The notes under the pieces are model-generated. The model ran no database searches and had not been told where the DNA came from. It saw only the letters and a list, made by a program, of their open reading frames with translations. Positions 8,620 to 17,333 of a stretch of 64,000 nt of DNA are shown piece after piece. Source of the DNA: Oscillospiraceae bacterium (lineage in GTDB: Bacteria; Bacillota_A; Clostridia; Oscillospirales; Ruminococcaceae). Every line of letters starts with the position of its first letter. The stretch's first letter is position 1. The stretch covers positions 38,369-102,368 of the forward strand of contig JAGAJA010000088.1 in the NCBI GenBank assembly GCA_017829075.1, written 5' to 3'. The position numbers and the translations under genes are program-made.

Positions 8620-9618
8620 ATGAACTATTCACTGAATGCCGGCGCGTGGAACAGCGTTTTTGCTGTACCCTCCGGCGTTGTTGACAAATATATTAAGCTC
8701 GCGGACGGCGCAAGCCTGAAGCTTCTTCTGTTCCTGCTTCGGCACGGAGGGGAGAGCTTTACCGAGGAGCAGCTTCGCGACGCGCTTGGGATAAAGCGTG
8801 ACGGAGAGCTTGAGGACGCGGCGATGTTCTGGTTTCAGCGGGGGATAATCCGCATGGACGAGGGCGAGCTTATCCCCACAGACGACACCTCTCAGGAGAT
8901 ACTGCCGGAGATAGCAGCCAGCGAGCCGGAGCAGAAGCCGACCAGCCTGCGCAGAGTTGCGGAAAGCGGAAGCGCGGCGATCTATACCGCCGGCGATATT
9001 GCGCAGCGGATAAAGACCGACAGTGCGATAGATTTCCTTTTCAAGGAGGTTCAGCAGCTTTATGGCAGACCGCTCAAAAGTCCGGAAAGCCGCGTTATAT
9101 TGCAGTTGACGGATTTCTACGGGCTTCCCGCCGAGGTGGCGGTAATGCTGATGAAATATTGTTTCAAGGTCGGAAAGACCACTCCAAGCTACATAACCGC
9201 AGCCGCAAAGGACTGGGCTGACGAGAATATCCGCACAGTGGAGGAAGCTGACGCGCATCTGTTGAAGCTTGAGAAGCGGTTCAGCGTGGAGGAAGATCTC
9301 CGTCGGGCAATGGACATGAAAACCCGCTTTTCCCCCAATCAGATCAGCTATATCAGAAACTGGACGGAGGAATGGGGCTTCGGCGAGGATATGATAATCC
9401 TTGCCTATGAAATAACGCTGGACAAGACCGGCGGGCTTAATTTCAGCTATACGAACAAGATACTTGAGAACTGGAAAAACTCCGGCATTTACAATACCGA
9501 CGACGCAAAGCGGCAGGCGCAGGAGTTTTCCGGCAAGCCGAAGAAGAAGCAGGATTCAGGCTCTTCTTCCCTTGATATGGACGATGTAATGGACGAACTG
9601 CGGCAGCAGTATTCTTGA
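8620..9618 (+). CDS. dnaD: DnaD-domain replication initiation protein
   Basis: A 332-residue primosomal protein. The N-terminal part (about 1-100) looks like the winged-helix DnaD_N domain; the central part has a conserved C-terminal DnaD/DnaB2 domain, with VILQLTDFYGLPAEVAVMLM around 161-180 and a second repeat unit around 225-300 ending in NKILENWKNSGI, a strong DnaD signature (YxxxILxxWxxxGI). In Firmicutes DnaD remodels DNA at the origin and at stalled forks to admit the helicase. It is followed 15 bp later by the helicase-loader gene, matching its role. A charged tail rich in Lys and Ser ends the protein. Confidence 0.9.
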   Translation: MNYSLNAGAWNSVFAVPSGVVDKYIKLADGASLKLLLFLLRHGGESFTEEQLRDALGIKRDGELEDAAMFWFQRGIIRMDEGELIPTDDTSQEILPEIAASEPEQKPTSLRRVAESGSAAIYTAGDIAQRIKTDSAIDFLFKEVQQLYGRPLKSPESRVILQLTDFYGLPAEVAVMLMKYCFKVGKTTPSYITAAAKDWADENIRTVEEADAHLLKLEKRFSVEEDLRRAMDMKTRFSPNQISYIRNWTEEWGFGEDMIILAYEITLDKTGGLNFSYTNKILENWKNSGIYNTDDAKRQAQEFSGKPKKKQDSGSSSLDMDDVMDELRQQYS

Positions 9619-9633
9619 TTTAGAAGGTGACGC

Positions 9634-10611
9634 ATGGGCTTTAACGAGCAATTCTTCAATGCGGCGATGGACAGGCTCAATCAGCGCCGCGCCGACAACA
9701 GAATAATCGGCGAGCTGCGCCGCGATGAGGTCTACGAGAAGATACCGGAATATCGGGAGTTGTCCCAGCACCTTGCCGAAACAGGGCAGAAGCTGGTGGC
9801 GCTGATAATGAAAGGCGGCGACACGGCTCAGGGCGTTGCACAGCTTGAAAAGGACAATCTTGACACCCAGAAGTGCATGACCGAGCTGCTTAAAACCGCC
9901 GGATATCCGGAGGATTATCTGAAGCCGGTATACACCTGCCCGAAATGCCGGGACAAGGGTACGGTGGGCGGTAAATGGTGCAGTTGCTTTCATCGGCTGA
10001 TGCTGGAGGAGGCGGCAAGGGAGCTTAACGAAAACTCTCCGCTGGAGCTGTCATCGTTTGAGAGCTTCCGGCTGGACTATTACCCGGATAAGATAGACCC
10101 GGCGCTGCACGTTTCCGAGAGAGTGATCATGCAGCGGAATTTCGACTTCTGCAAAAGCTATGCCGAGGGCTTCACCGCGAAAAGCGAGGGCATTCTCATG
10201 AGCGGCGCCACCGGACTTGGAAAAACCCACTTGTCGCTGGCGATAGCTTCAAGGGTTCTTGAAAAGGGATACAGCGTGATCTACGGCTCCGCTCCGGAGC
10301 TGCTCAGGATAATCGAGCGGGAGTATTTCGGAAAGTCTGACAAGGACACCATGTCGGCGCTGATAGGCTGTGATCTGCTTATTCTGGACGATCTTGGCGC
10401 GGAAATGGAGAAGCAGCTTTACGACTCGCTGCTGTACGAGATAATCAACTCCCGCGTCAGCCGGGGACTTCCGATGATCGTCAGCACGAATTACAGCACC
10501 GCAGAGCTTACGAAGCATTACCCGGACAAGATCTGCTCGCGGCTGCTCAGCTTCCGGCTTATGGCGTTTGTCGGCAGTGATATCCGCAGGATAATCAAGA
10601 AGAAAAAATAA
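9634..10611 (+). CDS. dnaI: DnaI/DnaC-like helicase loader ATPase
   Basis: A 325-residue loader for the replicative helicase. An N-terminal helical region leads to a zinc site with CPKC (102-105) and CSC (116-118), then an AAA+ domain with Walker A GATGLGKTH at 191-199 and Walker B LLILDDLGAE. The Sensor-1 segment MIVSTNY and an Arg-rich end, SRLLSF, follow. The zinc ribbon plus AAA layout matches Bacillus DnaI. It lies 15 nt after dnaD, with the ribosome binding site AAGGTG in the gap. Confidence 0.9.
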   Translation: MGFNEQFFNAAMDRLNQRRADNRIIGELRRDEVYEKIPEYRELSQHLAETGQKLVALIMKGGDTAQGVAQLEKDNLDTQKCMTELLKTAGYPEDYLKPVYTCPKCRDKGTVGGKWCSCFHRLMLEEAARELNENSPLELSSFESFRLDYYPDKIDPALHVSERVIMQRNFDFCKSYAEGFTAKSEGILMSGATGLGKTHLSLAIASRVLEKGYSVIYGSAPELLRIIEREYFGKSDKDTMSALIGCDLLILDDLGAEMEKQLYDSLLYEIINSRVSRGLPMIVSTNYSTAELTKHYPDKICSRLLSFRLMAFVGSDIRRIIKKKK

Positions 10612-10648
10612 TTCAGCACAGAATTTTATTTTTATGGAGGACAAGACA

Positions 10649-11734
10649 ATGGGAAAACTCAGAGTTGGTATGCTCACAAGCGGCGGCGACTGCCCCGGAC
10701 TGAATGCCACGATCAGAGGCGCGGCAAAGGCTATCTACGAGGCTTTCGGCGAGGACAAGGTTGAGATCGTTGGAATTCACGACGGCTATCACGGGCTTAT
10801 TCATGGTGTGTACAAGAGTATGCAGCCCTCTGATTTTTCGGGTATCCTGACTCAGGGCGGAACTATCCTCGGCACAAAGCGCACTCCGTTCAAGATGATG
10901 CAGATTATTGAGGACGACAAGGTGGACAAGGTCAAGGAAATGAAGGAAACCTACAAGGAGTTAAAGCTTGACTGCCTGTTCACCCTCGGCGGAAACGGAA
11001 CCCACAAGACCGCGAATATGCTGTCTGAGGAGGGGCTTAACGTAATCGGACTGCCCAAGACCATTGACAACGACATTTTCGGAACTGACGTTACCTTTGG
11101 CTTCCATTCCGCAGTTGATATCGGTACAGAGGTCATTGACCGCATTCATACCACTGCAAATTCCCACAGCAGAGTTATGGTAATTGAGATCATGGGCAAC
11201 AAGGCAGGCTGGCTCACGCTTTACAGCGGACTTGCAGGCGGAGCAGACATAATCCTGCTGCCGGAGATCCCCTATGACATCAACAAGGTTGCTCAGGCTT
11301 GCCAGAAGCGCGCTGACGCGGGAAGAAACTTCTCGATACTCGCAGTCGCAGAGGGCTGCTTTGATGTTGAGGAAGCAAAGCTCAAGAAAAAGGAGCGCGC
11401 AAGACTTCGCGCAGAGCAGGGACTTACCACAGCCACCGCCCGAATTGCGAAGGAGATACAGGCAATGACTGGTCTGGAAACCAGAACCGTTGTTCCGGGA
11501 CATATGCTCCGCGGCGGCAGCCCCTCGGCATATGACAGAATCCTTGCGACACAGTTCGGCGCACACGCTGCGCAGCTTCTGAAGAGCGGAAAGTTCGGTT
11601 ACACCGTTGCAATGGTTGACGGAAAAATCACCGAAAATCCCCTCGGCGATGTCGCAATGAAGACCAAGTTCGTTCCGGTGGACTGCAAAATGGTAAAGAC
11701 TGCGCGGGATATCGGCATTTCCTTTGGCGATTGA
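10649..11734 (+). CDS. pfkA: 6-phosphofructokinase, probable ATP-type (GGNG)
   Basis: Phosphorylates fructose 6-phosphate in glycolysis. The 361-residue protein has the nucleotide loop TSGGDCPGLNA at 10-20, GGNG at 114-117 and PKTIDND at 136-142. In this family, Gly at the second selectivity position (GGxG) favours ATP and Asp (GGxD) favours pyrophosphate. Here the base is Gly, but the Lys of PKTIDND is a feature of PPi-type relatives, so this is a mixed type; I favour ATP. GGAGG at 10636 points to ATG 10649, not the in-frame ATG at 10634 that contains it. A terminator follows at 11757. Confidence 0.9.
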   Translation: MGKLRVGMLTSGGDCPGLNATIRGAAKAIYEAFGEDKVEIVGIHDGYHGLIHGVYKSMQPSDFSGILTQGGTILGTKRTPFKMMQIIEDDKVDKVKEMKETYKELKLDCLFTLGGNGTHKTANMLSEEGLNVIGLPKTIDNDIFGTDVTFGFHSAVDIGTEVIDRIHTTANSHSRVMVIEIMGNKAGWLTLYSGLAGGADIILLPEIPYDINKVAQACQKRADAGRNFSILAVAEGCFDVEEAKLKKKERARLRAEQGLTTATARIAKEIQAMTGLETRTVVPGHMLRGGSPSAYDRILATQFGAHAAQLLKSGKFGYTVAMVDGKITENPLGDVAMKTKFVPVDCKMVKTARDIGISFGD

Positions 11735-11756
11735 GCATTTCGGATCGAATGAATAG

Positions 11757-11787
11757 AAAATGGGCAGGTGTTCTGCCCATTTTTTGT
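11757..11787 (+). terminator. Rho-independent terminator of pfkA
   Basis: AAAATGGGCA pairs with TCTGCCCATTTT around a GGTG loop, followed by a T-run. Confidence 0.85.
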
Positions 11788-11799
11788 TTATTACGGCAA

Positions 11800-11828
11800 T
11801 TGAATATTTTCACTATATATGTTACAAT
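11800..11828 (+). promoter_or_regulatory. Promoter of the second phosphofructokinase
   Basis: TTGAAT at 11800-11805, 17-bp spacer, TACAAT at 11823-11828 with TG at 11820-11821. Independent of the upstream terminator, so the two kinases are separately transcribed. Confidence 0.75.
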
Positions 11829-11880
11829 AATACCATAAAATATAAAAATCTTCTCAACGGAGATGTTTGGAGGACAAAAG

Positions 11881-13095
11881 ATGTTCAATATTGCAGTCGC
11901 ACAGTCCGGCGGCCCCACTGCCGCGATAAACGCAAGCCTTACCGGAGTTTTCAACGGAGCGGAACTTAACCCGGAGGTAGACGAGATCTACGGCGCGGAA
12001 AACGGAATTGAGGGAATAATCGGCGATCATCTGTTCAATCTGCGTAATATCCTGACGGACGAGCATGACAAGCAGCTTCTTATGACAACGCCGTCCACGA
12101 TATTAGGCTCCTGCCGTTTCAAGCTGAAGGATTACCACGAGGACGAGAGCGACTACCTGAAGATAGTTGAAACGTTCAACCGTCACCATATCCGGGCGTT
12201 CTTCTATATCGGCGGAAACGACTCTATGGACACGGTAATGAAGCTGAACAGCTACTTCACCGAAAACAATATCGACATCAAGGTAGTCGGAGTTCCGAAA
12301 ACCATAGACAACGATGTTACCGAAACCGACCACACCCCCGGATTCGGTTCAGCCGCGAAGTACGTTGCCGCCACCTTGCAGGAGATTATCCGGGACAGCC
12401 GTGTGTACTCCATACCCTCCGTAACCATTGTGGAGATAATGGGCAGGGACGCAGGCTGGCTTGCGGCAAGCTCCTGCGTACTGAGGGCGAACGGCGAGCC
12501 TGCGCCGCACCTCATCTATCTGCCGGAGGGAGAGTTCTCCCCGGAGAAATACCTCAATGACGTGAAGCAGGCGCAGCTGCGCTATAAGGCGGTAATAGTT
12601 GCAGTTTCCGAGGGTATCAGCGCGGGGAACGGCGAGGGCTTTTCCTCGGAGCTTACCGACGCATTCGGGCATAAGTACCTGTCGGGAATTGGAAAGTGGC
12701 TGGAGAAGTTCACTGCGGCTCATATCGGCTGCAAGGTGCGCTCTATCGAGCTGAACGTAATGCAGAGGTGCAGCTCACACATAGCTTCTCTCACTGACCT
12801 GACTGAAGCGGAGCGTATCGGCAGGGAAGCGGTGAAATACGCGCTGGAATACGGCGAGAGCGGCGTAATGATGAGCTTTAAGCGAATCAGCAACAACCCC
12901 TATCGCGTGGAGATAGTCCCTGCGGACATAAAAAAGGTCGCAAATCAGGAGAAGAAATTCCCGCGGGAGTGGATAAATCCGGAGGGAAACAACGTGACGG
13001 TTGACGCGCTGAACTACTTCCTTCCGCTTATTCAGGGAGAGCCGGAGCTGGAATACCGCAACGGAATTCCGGTGCATTTCAGACTTAATCAGTGA
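11881..13095 (+). CDS. pfp: Pyrophosphate-type 6-phosphofructokinase (GGND)
   Basis: A 404-residue phosphofructokinase of the longer PPi-type group. The N-terminal QSGGPTAAINASL (8-20) replaces the usual GGDxPG; GGND at 111-114 has Asp at the selectivity position, and PKTIDND at 139-145 has the Lys expected of PPi enzymes. PPi use would make the step reversible and spare ATP. GGAGG at 11869-11873 selects ATG 11881; an in-frame ATG at 11863 precedes that site. The gene has its own promoter and terminator (13104-13129). The phosphoryl donor is predicted from two residues only. Confidence 0.88.
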   Translation: MFNIAVAQSGGPTAAINASLTGVFNGAELNPEVDEIYGAENGIEGIIGDHLFNLRNILTDEHDKQLLMTTPSTILGSCRFKLKDYHEDESDYLKIVETFNRHHIRAFFYIGGNDSMDTVMKLNSYFTENNIDIKVVGVPKTIDNDVTETDHTPGFGSAAKYVAATLQEIIRDSRVYSIPSVTIVEIMGRDAGWLAASSCVLRANGEPAPHLIYLPEGEFSPEKYLNDVKQAQLRYKAVIVAVSEGISAGNGEGFSSELTDAFGHKYLSGIGKWLEKFTAAHIGCKVRSIELNVMQRCSSHIASLTDLTEAERIGREAVKYALEYGESGVMMSFKRISNNPYRVEIVPADIKKVANQEKKFPREWINPEGNNVTVDALNYFLPLIQGEPELEYRNGIPVHFRLNQ

Positions 13096-13103
13096 ATTAA
13101 TTT

Positions 13104-13129
13104 AAGGGGGCGAGTTCGCTCCCTTTTCT
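13104..13129 (+). terminator. Terminator after the PPi-phosphofructokinase
   Basis: AAGGGGGCGAG pairs with the downstream CTCCCTT around a TTCG-type loop, followed by TTTTC. Confidence 0.75.
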
Positions 13130-13142
13130 GCTGAAAAAACCC

Positions 13143-13171
13143 TTGAAATATTATCCGTGAAGTGATATAAT
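13143..13171 (+). promoter_or_regulatory. Promoter of the flavoredoxin gene
   Basis: TTGAAA at 13143-13148, 17-bp spacer, TATAAT at 13166-13171 with TG at 13163-13164. The gene's GGAGG site lies about 40 bp downstream. Confidence 0.8.
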
Positions 13172-13221
13172 AAATCAAAAGAAATGCTTCAAATGCGAAG
13201 CTGAGAAACGGAGGTTATTTT

Positions 13222-13782
13222 ATGAAGAAGTACTTTGGGGCAAAGGCGCTTATATACCCGCAGCCGGTATTCATTGTTGCCAGCTACGGTGAGGACGGAA
13301 CTCCCGACGCGATGAACGCCGCATGGGGAGGAGTTGCCGGTGAGAACCAGATTTTCCTGTGCCTTTCCCCGAACCACAAGACCACTGAGAATATAATGTC
13401 CCGCAAGGCGTTCACCGTCAGCATGGCGGACGCTGCTCATGTAGCTGAATGTGATTATGTGGGAGTAGTTTCCGCAAACAAAGTGCCGGACAAGCTGGCA
13501 AAATGCGGATTTCATACAACGAAAAGCGAGTTTGTTGACGCTCCGGTAATTGACGAACTGCCAGTGGCTCTGGAGTGCCGTCTTATCAGCTACGATCCGG
13601 AAACACACCACCTGTTTGGCGAAATAGTGAATGTCTGCGCCGATGAATCTGTGCTTGATGAATCCGGAAAGATCTGCGCTGCAAAGCTCCGCGCGATAAC
13701 CGTTGACCCGGCAAGCCACGACTACCTTGTTCTCGGCGAAAAGGTGGGTAATGCGTTCAAGGACGGATTTACGATAAAATAA
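13222..13782 (+). CDS. Flavin reductase-like (flavoredoxin) protein
   Basis: A 186-residue FMN-binding split-barrel protein of the flavoredoxin family. Family-like features are YPQPVFIVASYGEDG near the start, NAAWGGVAG in the second strand region and the LSPNHKTTENI loop used for FMN phosphate contact. It probably reduces or carries electrons through FMN in the cytoplasm; its partner is unknown. A GGAGG site 7-8 nt upstream supports ATG 13222. It is monocistronic, with a shared hairpin (13814-13842) between it and the convergent gene. Confidence 0.85.
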   Translation: MKKYFGAKALIYPQPVFIVASYGEDGTPDAMNAAWGGVAGENQIFLCLSPNHKTTENIMSRKAFTVSMADAAHVAECDYVGVVSANKVPDKLAKCGFHTTKSEFVDAPVIDELPVALECRLISYDPETHHLFGEIVNVCADESVLDESGKICAAKLRAITVDPASHDYLVLGEKVGNAFKDGFTIK

Positions 13783-13813
13783 CCGTCCGGCGCGAATACA
13801 AATACATAAATTC

Positions 13814-13842
13814 AGGGGTAAGCATTGGTTCTGCTTACCCCT
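13814..13842. terminator. Bidirectional terminator hairpin
   Basis: AGGGGTAAGC pairs perfectly with GCTTACCCCT between convergent genes. T-runs on both sides are weak, so efficiency is uncertain. Confidence 0.65.
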
Positions 13843-13848
13843 TTGATG

Positions 13849-15159
13849 TTAGTTTTCAAGCCTGTAAACGCTGTCCGGATTGATTCTGTCGCCGTCAAAG
13901 AATACTATCCAGTCGGTGATCTCCTCCGGAGTGCAGCGCCGGATATCCCCCGGCTTCAGCGCTTCGACATAATAGGTTTCCTGCGTAAGCTCCGCTGAGA
14001 AGCTGCCGTCCTCGTGGAATTCCTTTATCTCAAACCAGATATGCTCTTTCATGTCGCCGTCCCGGTACTGTTCATCAACCTCAAGACCGATCTTGGCAAG
14101 AGCGGCGAACTTGTCGAAGTTCTCTCTCATGCCGAACAGCCTTTTCAGATAGTCCAGACGCTCCTGCGCAAGCCGGCGCATACGGTCGGTTTCTGCGGTG
14201 GAAATCATCATCATGGGATTGTCCGCAAGCTGACGGTTATAAATGCTCACCGGGGACAGCCTGCGGTTTTTGTGATCCTCCGGGGTGCGGTATACGAAAA
14301 GAACTCCGGTATTTTCGTTGTGACCGTCCCTGCGGTCGTCAGCCCCTCCGAGTATCTTCCGGGGAAGCTGTTTCAGCGCTGACTCCCAGCGTACCCAAGT
14401 GGTCACGATGATGCCGCCGTCCGCAAGTCTTACCGAGGAGATCGGCTCGTATTCCTCAACAAAGCCGCTGTCGTCGATAATTCGTCCGGCAAGAGTATTT
14501 ATCAGGTTGCCGTGGCTGTTGTAGTTATCCTTGTCGGAGTGGAGTATTTCCAGCTCAATCCCGCCGCAGCGGTTAAGACCGTGGGTGTGGAGCCACACAT
14601 CGTCCGCTTTGTCATCGTTCACGCACTGAATGCAGTACAGATAGGTCGGGGCAGGGGGAACCTCGGAGTCTGCCGCAAGCCTTGTCCACCTTCCGGAGAG
14701 AATGCGCTCGCCGCTTATATCTGCGATACCAGCCGGGTCGCCGGCGATAGCGCATATCAGCTTTATTTGCAGGTGAAAGGAACGAACGTTGTTCTCGCCG
14801 AAAAGCATTCGGCAGTAAACCGCGCGTTTTGCCGCCTCCATCGCCGCGATCTCCTCATCGGTGAAATCGTGACCTATCCGGAATAGCTGCGGCAGTTCAA
14901 AGCTGTCGCAGAATACTGCGATCTTATATTCCTCGCCCATATATTCCAGAATAAATTCGGTTTCGCCGCTGTCCCTTATATTTTTTGAGATCTCCTTGAT
15001 AAAGGGAAGCGCCGTCAGGCGGCTTTCTACCTCTTCCGGAGTTTCCGGCAGGGGAGTGGATTTCGGAACGGCTGCGATCAGCGAGGGGGTCTTTTCGATT
15101 TTTCCCGGTAAGGGGGAATTGTTTTCTGTATTTTTCTTGAGTTTGTCAAATAATCCCAT
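13849..15159 (-). CDS. DUF4026/DUF2314-like protein of unknown function
   Basis: A 436-residue cytoplasmic protein without membrane segments or known catalytic motifs. The first 330 residues resemble DUF4026 proteins. The C-terminal 80 residues (EHIWFEIKEF through DWIVFFDG) fit a DUF2314-like fold seen in proteins of unknown role, often near polymorphic toxin immunity loci. The start is ATG at 15159, preceded by AAGGAG. It is monocistronic. Family names are from memory and the function is unknown; an immunity role has no support here because no toxin is nearby. Confidence 0.65.
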   Translation of the reverse strand: MGLFDKLKKNTENNSPLPGKIEKTPSLIAAVPKSTPLPETPEEVESRLTALPFIKEISKNIRDSGETEFILEYMGEEYKIAVFCDSFELPQLFRIGHDFTDEEIAAMEAAKRAVYCRMLFGENNVRSFHLQIKLICAIAGDPAGIADISGERILSGRWTRLAADSEVPPAPTYLYCIQCVNDDKADDVWLHTHGLNRCGGIELEILHSDKDNYNSHGNLINTLAGRIIDDSGFVEEYEPISSVRLADGGIIVTTWVRWESALKQLPRKILGGADDRRDGHNENTGVLFVYRTPEDHKNRRLSPVSIYNRQLADNPMMMISTAETDRMRRLAQERLDYLKRLFGMRENFDKFAALAKIGLEVDEQYRDGDMKEHIWFEIKEFHEDGSFSAELTQETYYVEALKPGDIRRCTPEEITDWIVFFDGDRINPDSVYRLEN

Positions 15160-15228
15160 TATGGCTCCTTTTCATGTTGAATGTTGATAAGTAAATAAGA
15201 TATTGCCCTATTTTCGGAAGAAAGTTAA

Positions 15229-15458
15229 GGGCACCTCTAAAACCCACCGGCTATCGCCTTAGCACCTCATCTGCTTGCATATTTCTAGTTTGGCGCACAT
15301 TATCACATAATGCGTTGACTAGTATGTTTCATTTTGCGCCAAACCTGCATATTGCACAAATTTCGCTTGACGGGCGCCAGCCCGCCTGCGCTCAATTTAT
15401 ACAATCTGACGAAAAATCTGACTGCGCATCTGAGGCACTATGGTTTTTAGAGGTGCCC
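15229..15458. mobile_element. MITE-1 (230 bp, GGGCACCTCTAAAA ends)
   Basis: A non-autonomous element with perfect 14-bp terminal inverted repeats, GGGCACCTCTAAAA at 15229-15242 and its complement at 15445-15458, flanked on both sides by TTAA (15225-15228 and 15459-15462), a likely target duplication. It has no coding capacity. Its interior, from ACCGGCTATCGCCT to CTGACGAAAAATCTGAC, is shared with MITE-2 at 46885, although the ends differ. A 57-bp segment at 15288-15344 with its own inverted repeats appears to be a nested insertion. Confidence 0.85.
15288..15344. mobile_element. Nested 57-bp insertion inside MITE-1
   Basis: Bounded by inverted repeats GTTTGGCGCA (15288-15297) and TGCGCCAAAC (15335-15344) and flanked by a 7-bp direct repeat GCATATT (15277-15283, 15347-15353). 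The corresponding place in MITE-2 lacks this segment. Confidence 0.6.
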
Positions 15459-15516
15459 TTAAAAAAACGGCGCAAACGCCGAAAGCGCCGTCAGGGGACA
15501 GCGCTTTTGATTTTGT

Positions 15517-16185
15517 TCAGCATCTTGTTCCATAGGCGCGGAAACGGCAGGTGTCTTTTGCATTGCAGTCCTCGCAGCTACGGCGCTTCTTGTCAAGCTC
15601 GCCGCGGTACAGACCGACAACTCCGATAATGGTCTTTCGTGGAGTGAGCATATGTGTGGCGGTGCAGCATACTCCGATCTTTCTCACTGCGTCAACGGAC
15701 GCGATAAGCAGCGGGGCGCTTTCGATCGGGAAATCTCCGTAACCGGCTCCGTAGCACCATGTGGTGGAATACCCCGGCATATTGCTGAGGATATCCTGCC
15801 GAGCCTGTTCATTCACCTGCTCGATCATCGCATTTGCAAGGGCGTCGGAGATTACTGCTTTCATCGAGTCTGAAACGTCCAGCTTTTTCAGGTATCTGTC
15901 CGCGTCAGAGGACAGGGTGGAGCATACCACTGCCGCCTTGTCGCAGCCACGGAGATGATCGGCGATATCCTTTCCCTCCAGCTCAAAATCGCAGTCGGAC
16001 AGCACCAGATTTCTTTCAGTGCGCAGGATATTGAATACCCGCCACACAAACTGCGGGCGCGCTTCCTTTATCAGGTCACGCTCACATTCGTCGATCACGG
16101 CGCTTATTCTTTCGTCCGGCTCTTTGGTATAGCCCATATAGCGCAGCGCCTCAGCGCGGTTTATCCGGGGTATTTCACATATCAC
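15517..16185 (-). CDS. MetH activation-domain-like protein (stand-alone)
   Basis: A 222-residue protein resembling the S-adenosylmethionine-binding activation domain of B12-dependent methionine synthase, here not fused to the other MetH domains. The YGAGYGDFPIES segment (about 146-157) resembles the RxxPGYxxxP-type AdoMet site, and the C-terminal Cys-rich tail (CEDCNAKDTC) is common in clostridial versions. It probably helps reactivate a separate cobalamin methyltransferase by reductive methylation. The GTG start at 16185 lies inside metF, whose stop overlaps it by 11 nt, so the two are coupled; AAAGGTG is the likely ribosome binding site. Confidence 0.82.
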   Translation of the reverse strand: MICEIPRINRAEALRYMGYTKEPDERISAVIDECERDLIKEARPQFVWRVFNILRTERNLVLSDCDFELEGKDIADHLRGCDKAAVVCSTLSSDADRYLKKLDVSDSMKAVISDALANAMIEQVNEQARQDILSNMPGYSTTWCYGAGYGDFPIESAPLLIASVDAVRKIGVCCTATHMLTPRKTIIGVVGLYRGELDKKRRSCEDCNAKDTCRFRAYGTRC

Positions 16186-17047
16186 AGCGTATCACCTTTT
16201 CTATGCTTTCACTGATTTTTCTTGCAATATAGGGGTTATTCATGGTGTAGAGATGTATTCCGTCAACACCCTGCGCTACTAGGTCGATTATCTGATCGAC
16301 TGCGTAGGCAATTCCGGCGTCCCTCATTGCTTCTGGATTATCGCCGTATCGGTTGATCATTTTGGTGAATTTCAGCGGCAGGCTTGCTCCGCACATCGTC
16401 ACCATTCTCTGGATCTGCTTCGCATTTACGCAGGGCATGATGCCGGCTTCAATCGGCACGTTGATTCCTGCGATCCTTGCCTTTTCCAGAAACTCCAGAA
16501 AAGAATTGTTGTCGAAGAAAAGCTGGGATATCAGGTGTGAAGCTCCCGCGTCAACCTTTTTCTTCAGATTGTGGATATCCTCCACAAGGCTTGCCGCCTC
16601 CGGGTGGACTTCCGGGTAGCATCCGCCGGAAAATGAGAGGTTTGAGCGCGGCTTCATGTACTCTATGAGGTCGCTGGCATGGAGAAATTCGTGCTTCGGC
16701 GGGATATTCGGATTGATGTCGCCGCGAAGAGCCAGAACGTTTTCAATGCCGTTTTCCTCAAATTCCCGTATCTTGGCGTCGATATCGGCGTGAGTGGAAT
16801 TAACGCAGGTGAGGTGCGCGATAGATTCCGTGTGCAGATTTTCCTTTATGTACCGCACAAGTTCGGTGGTTGAGGCTCCTGCGGCGGAGCCGCCTGCTCC
16901 GTAGGTCACGCTGATGAAGTCCGGGTGGAGATCTCCGAGCTGCTCCAGAGTATTGTAGACCACTGACACATCGCTGTCTCTTTTCGGCGGAAAGACCTCA
17001 AAGGAGAACACAGTGCGTCCGTTTTTGAATAGTTCAGGTATTTTCAT
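16175..17047 (-). CDS. metF: Methylenetetrahydrofolate reductase
   Basis: Reduces 5,10-methylene-THF to 5-methyl-THF, the methyl donor for methionine synthase or for acetogenic carbon flow. The 290-residue TIM barrel shows the conserved N-terminal FSFEVFPPK (Glu used in acid catalysis), SVTYGAGGS, LALRGD and the FAD-binding region with ASHLISQLFFD. It lies between a TSCPD protein upstream and the MetH activation-like protein downstream. This pairing supports a role in methionine regeneration. The ATG follows GGAGC. Confidence 0.95.
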   Translation of the reverse strand: MKIPELFKNGRTVFSFEVFPPKRDSDVSVVYNTLEQLGDLHPDFISVTYGAGGSAAGASTTELVRYIKENLHTESIAHLTCVNSTHADIDAKIREFEENGIENVLALRGDINPNIPPKHEFLHASDLIEYMKPRSNLSFSGGCYPEVHPEAASLVEDIHNLKKKVDAGASHLISQLFFDNNSFLEFLEKARIAGINVPIEAGIMPCVNAKQIQRMVTMCGASLPLKFTKMINRYGDNPEAMRDAGIAYAVDQIIDLVAQGVDGIHLYTMNNPYIARKISESIEKVIRCDM

Positions 17048-17065
17048 TGACTGCTCCGTTCAGGG

Positions 17066-17317
17066 TTAATTTTTGCTGAGATATTCTCTGAGCGCCTCGG
17101 CGATCTGCGCGGGGCAGGAGGTGGGCTTGCTGCCGCAGGTTATTCCGTCCAGACGGGAAATAACGTCCTCCAGCTTCATTCCGGTGACAAGGGAGGAAAT
17201 TCCCTTCAGATTGCCGTTGCAGCCGCCGATCACGTCAAGCGACTTTATCTGACCGTTTTCGATATCAAAAATCATTTTCCGCGAGCATACGCCGCGGGGG
17301 ATATATTCAAACCTCAT
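17066..17317 (-). CDS. TSCPD-domain protein (TIGR03905-like)
   Basis: An 83-residue protein of the small TSCPD-domain family, also found at the C-terminus of some ribonucleotide reductases. The visible hallmarks are PRGVCS near the N-terminus, GGCNGNLKGI in the middle and CGSKPTSCPAQIAEALREYL at the end, with three conserved Cys residues that could bind metal. The usual TSCPD motif reads TSCPA here. No function is established. It sits 16 bp after the malic enzyme gene and 18 bp before metF in a minus-strand operon. Confidence 0.85.
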   Translation of the reverse strand: MRFEYIPRGVCSRKMIFDIENGQIKSLDVIGGCNGNLKGISSLVTGMKLEDVISRLDGITCGSKPTSCPAQIAEALREYLSKN

Positions 17318-17333
17318 ATTCTTTCACCTTTTC

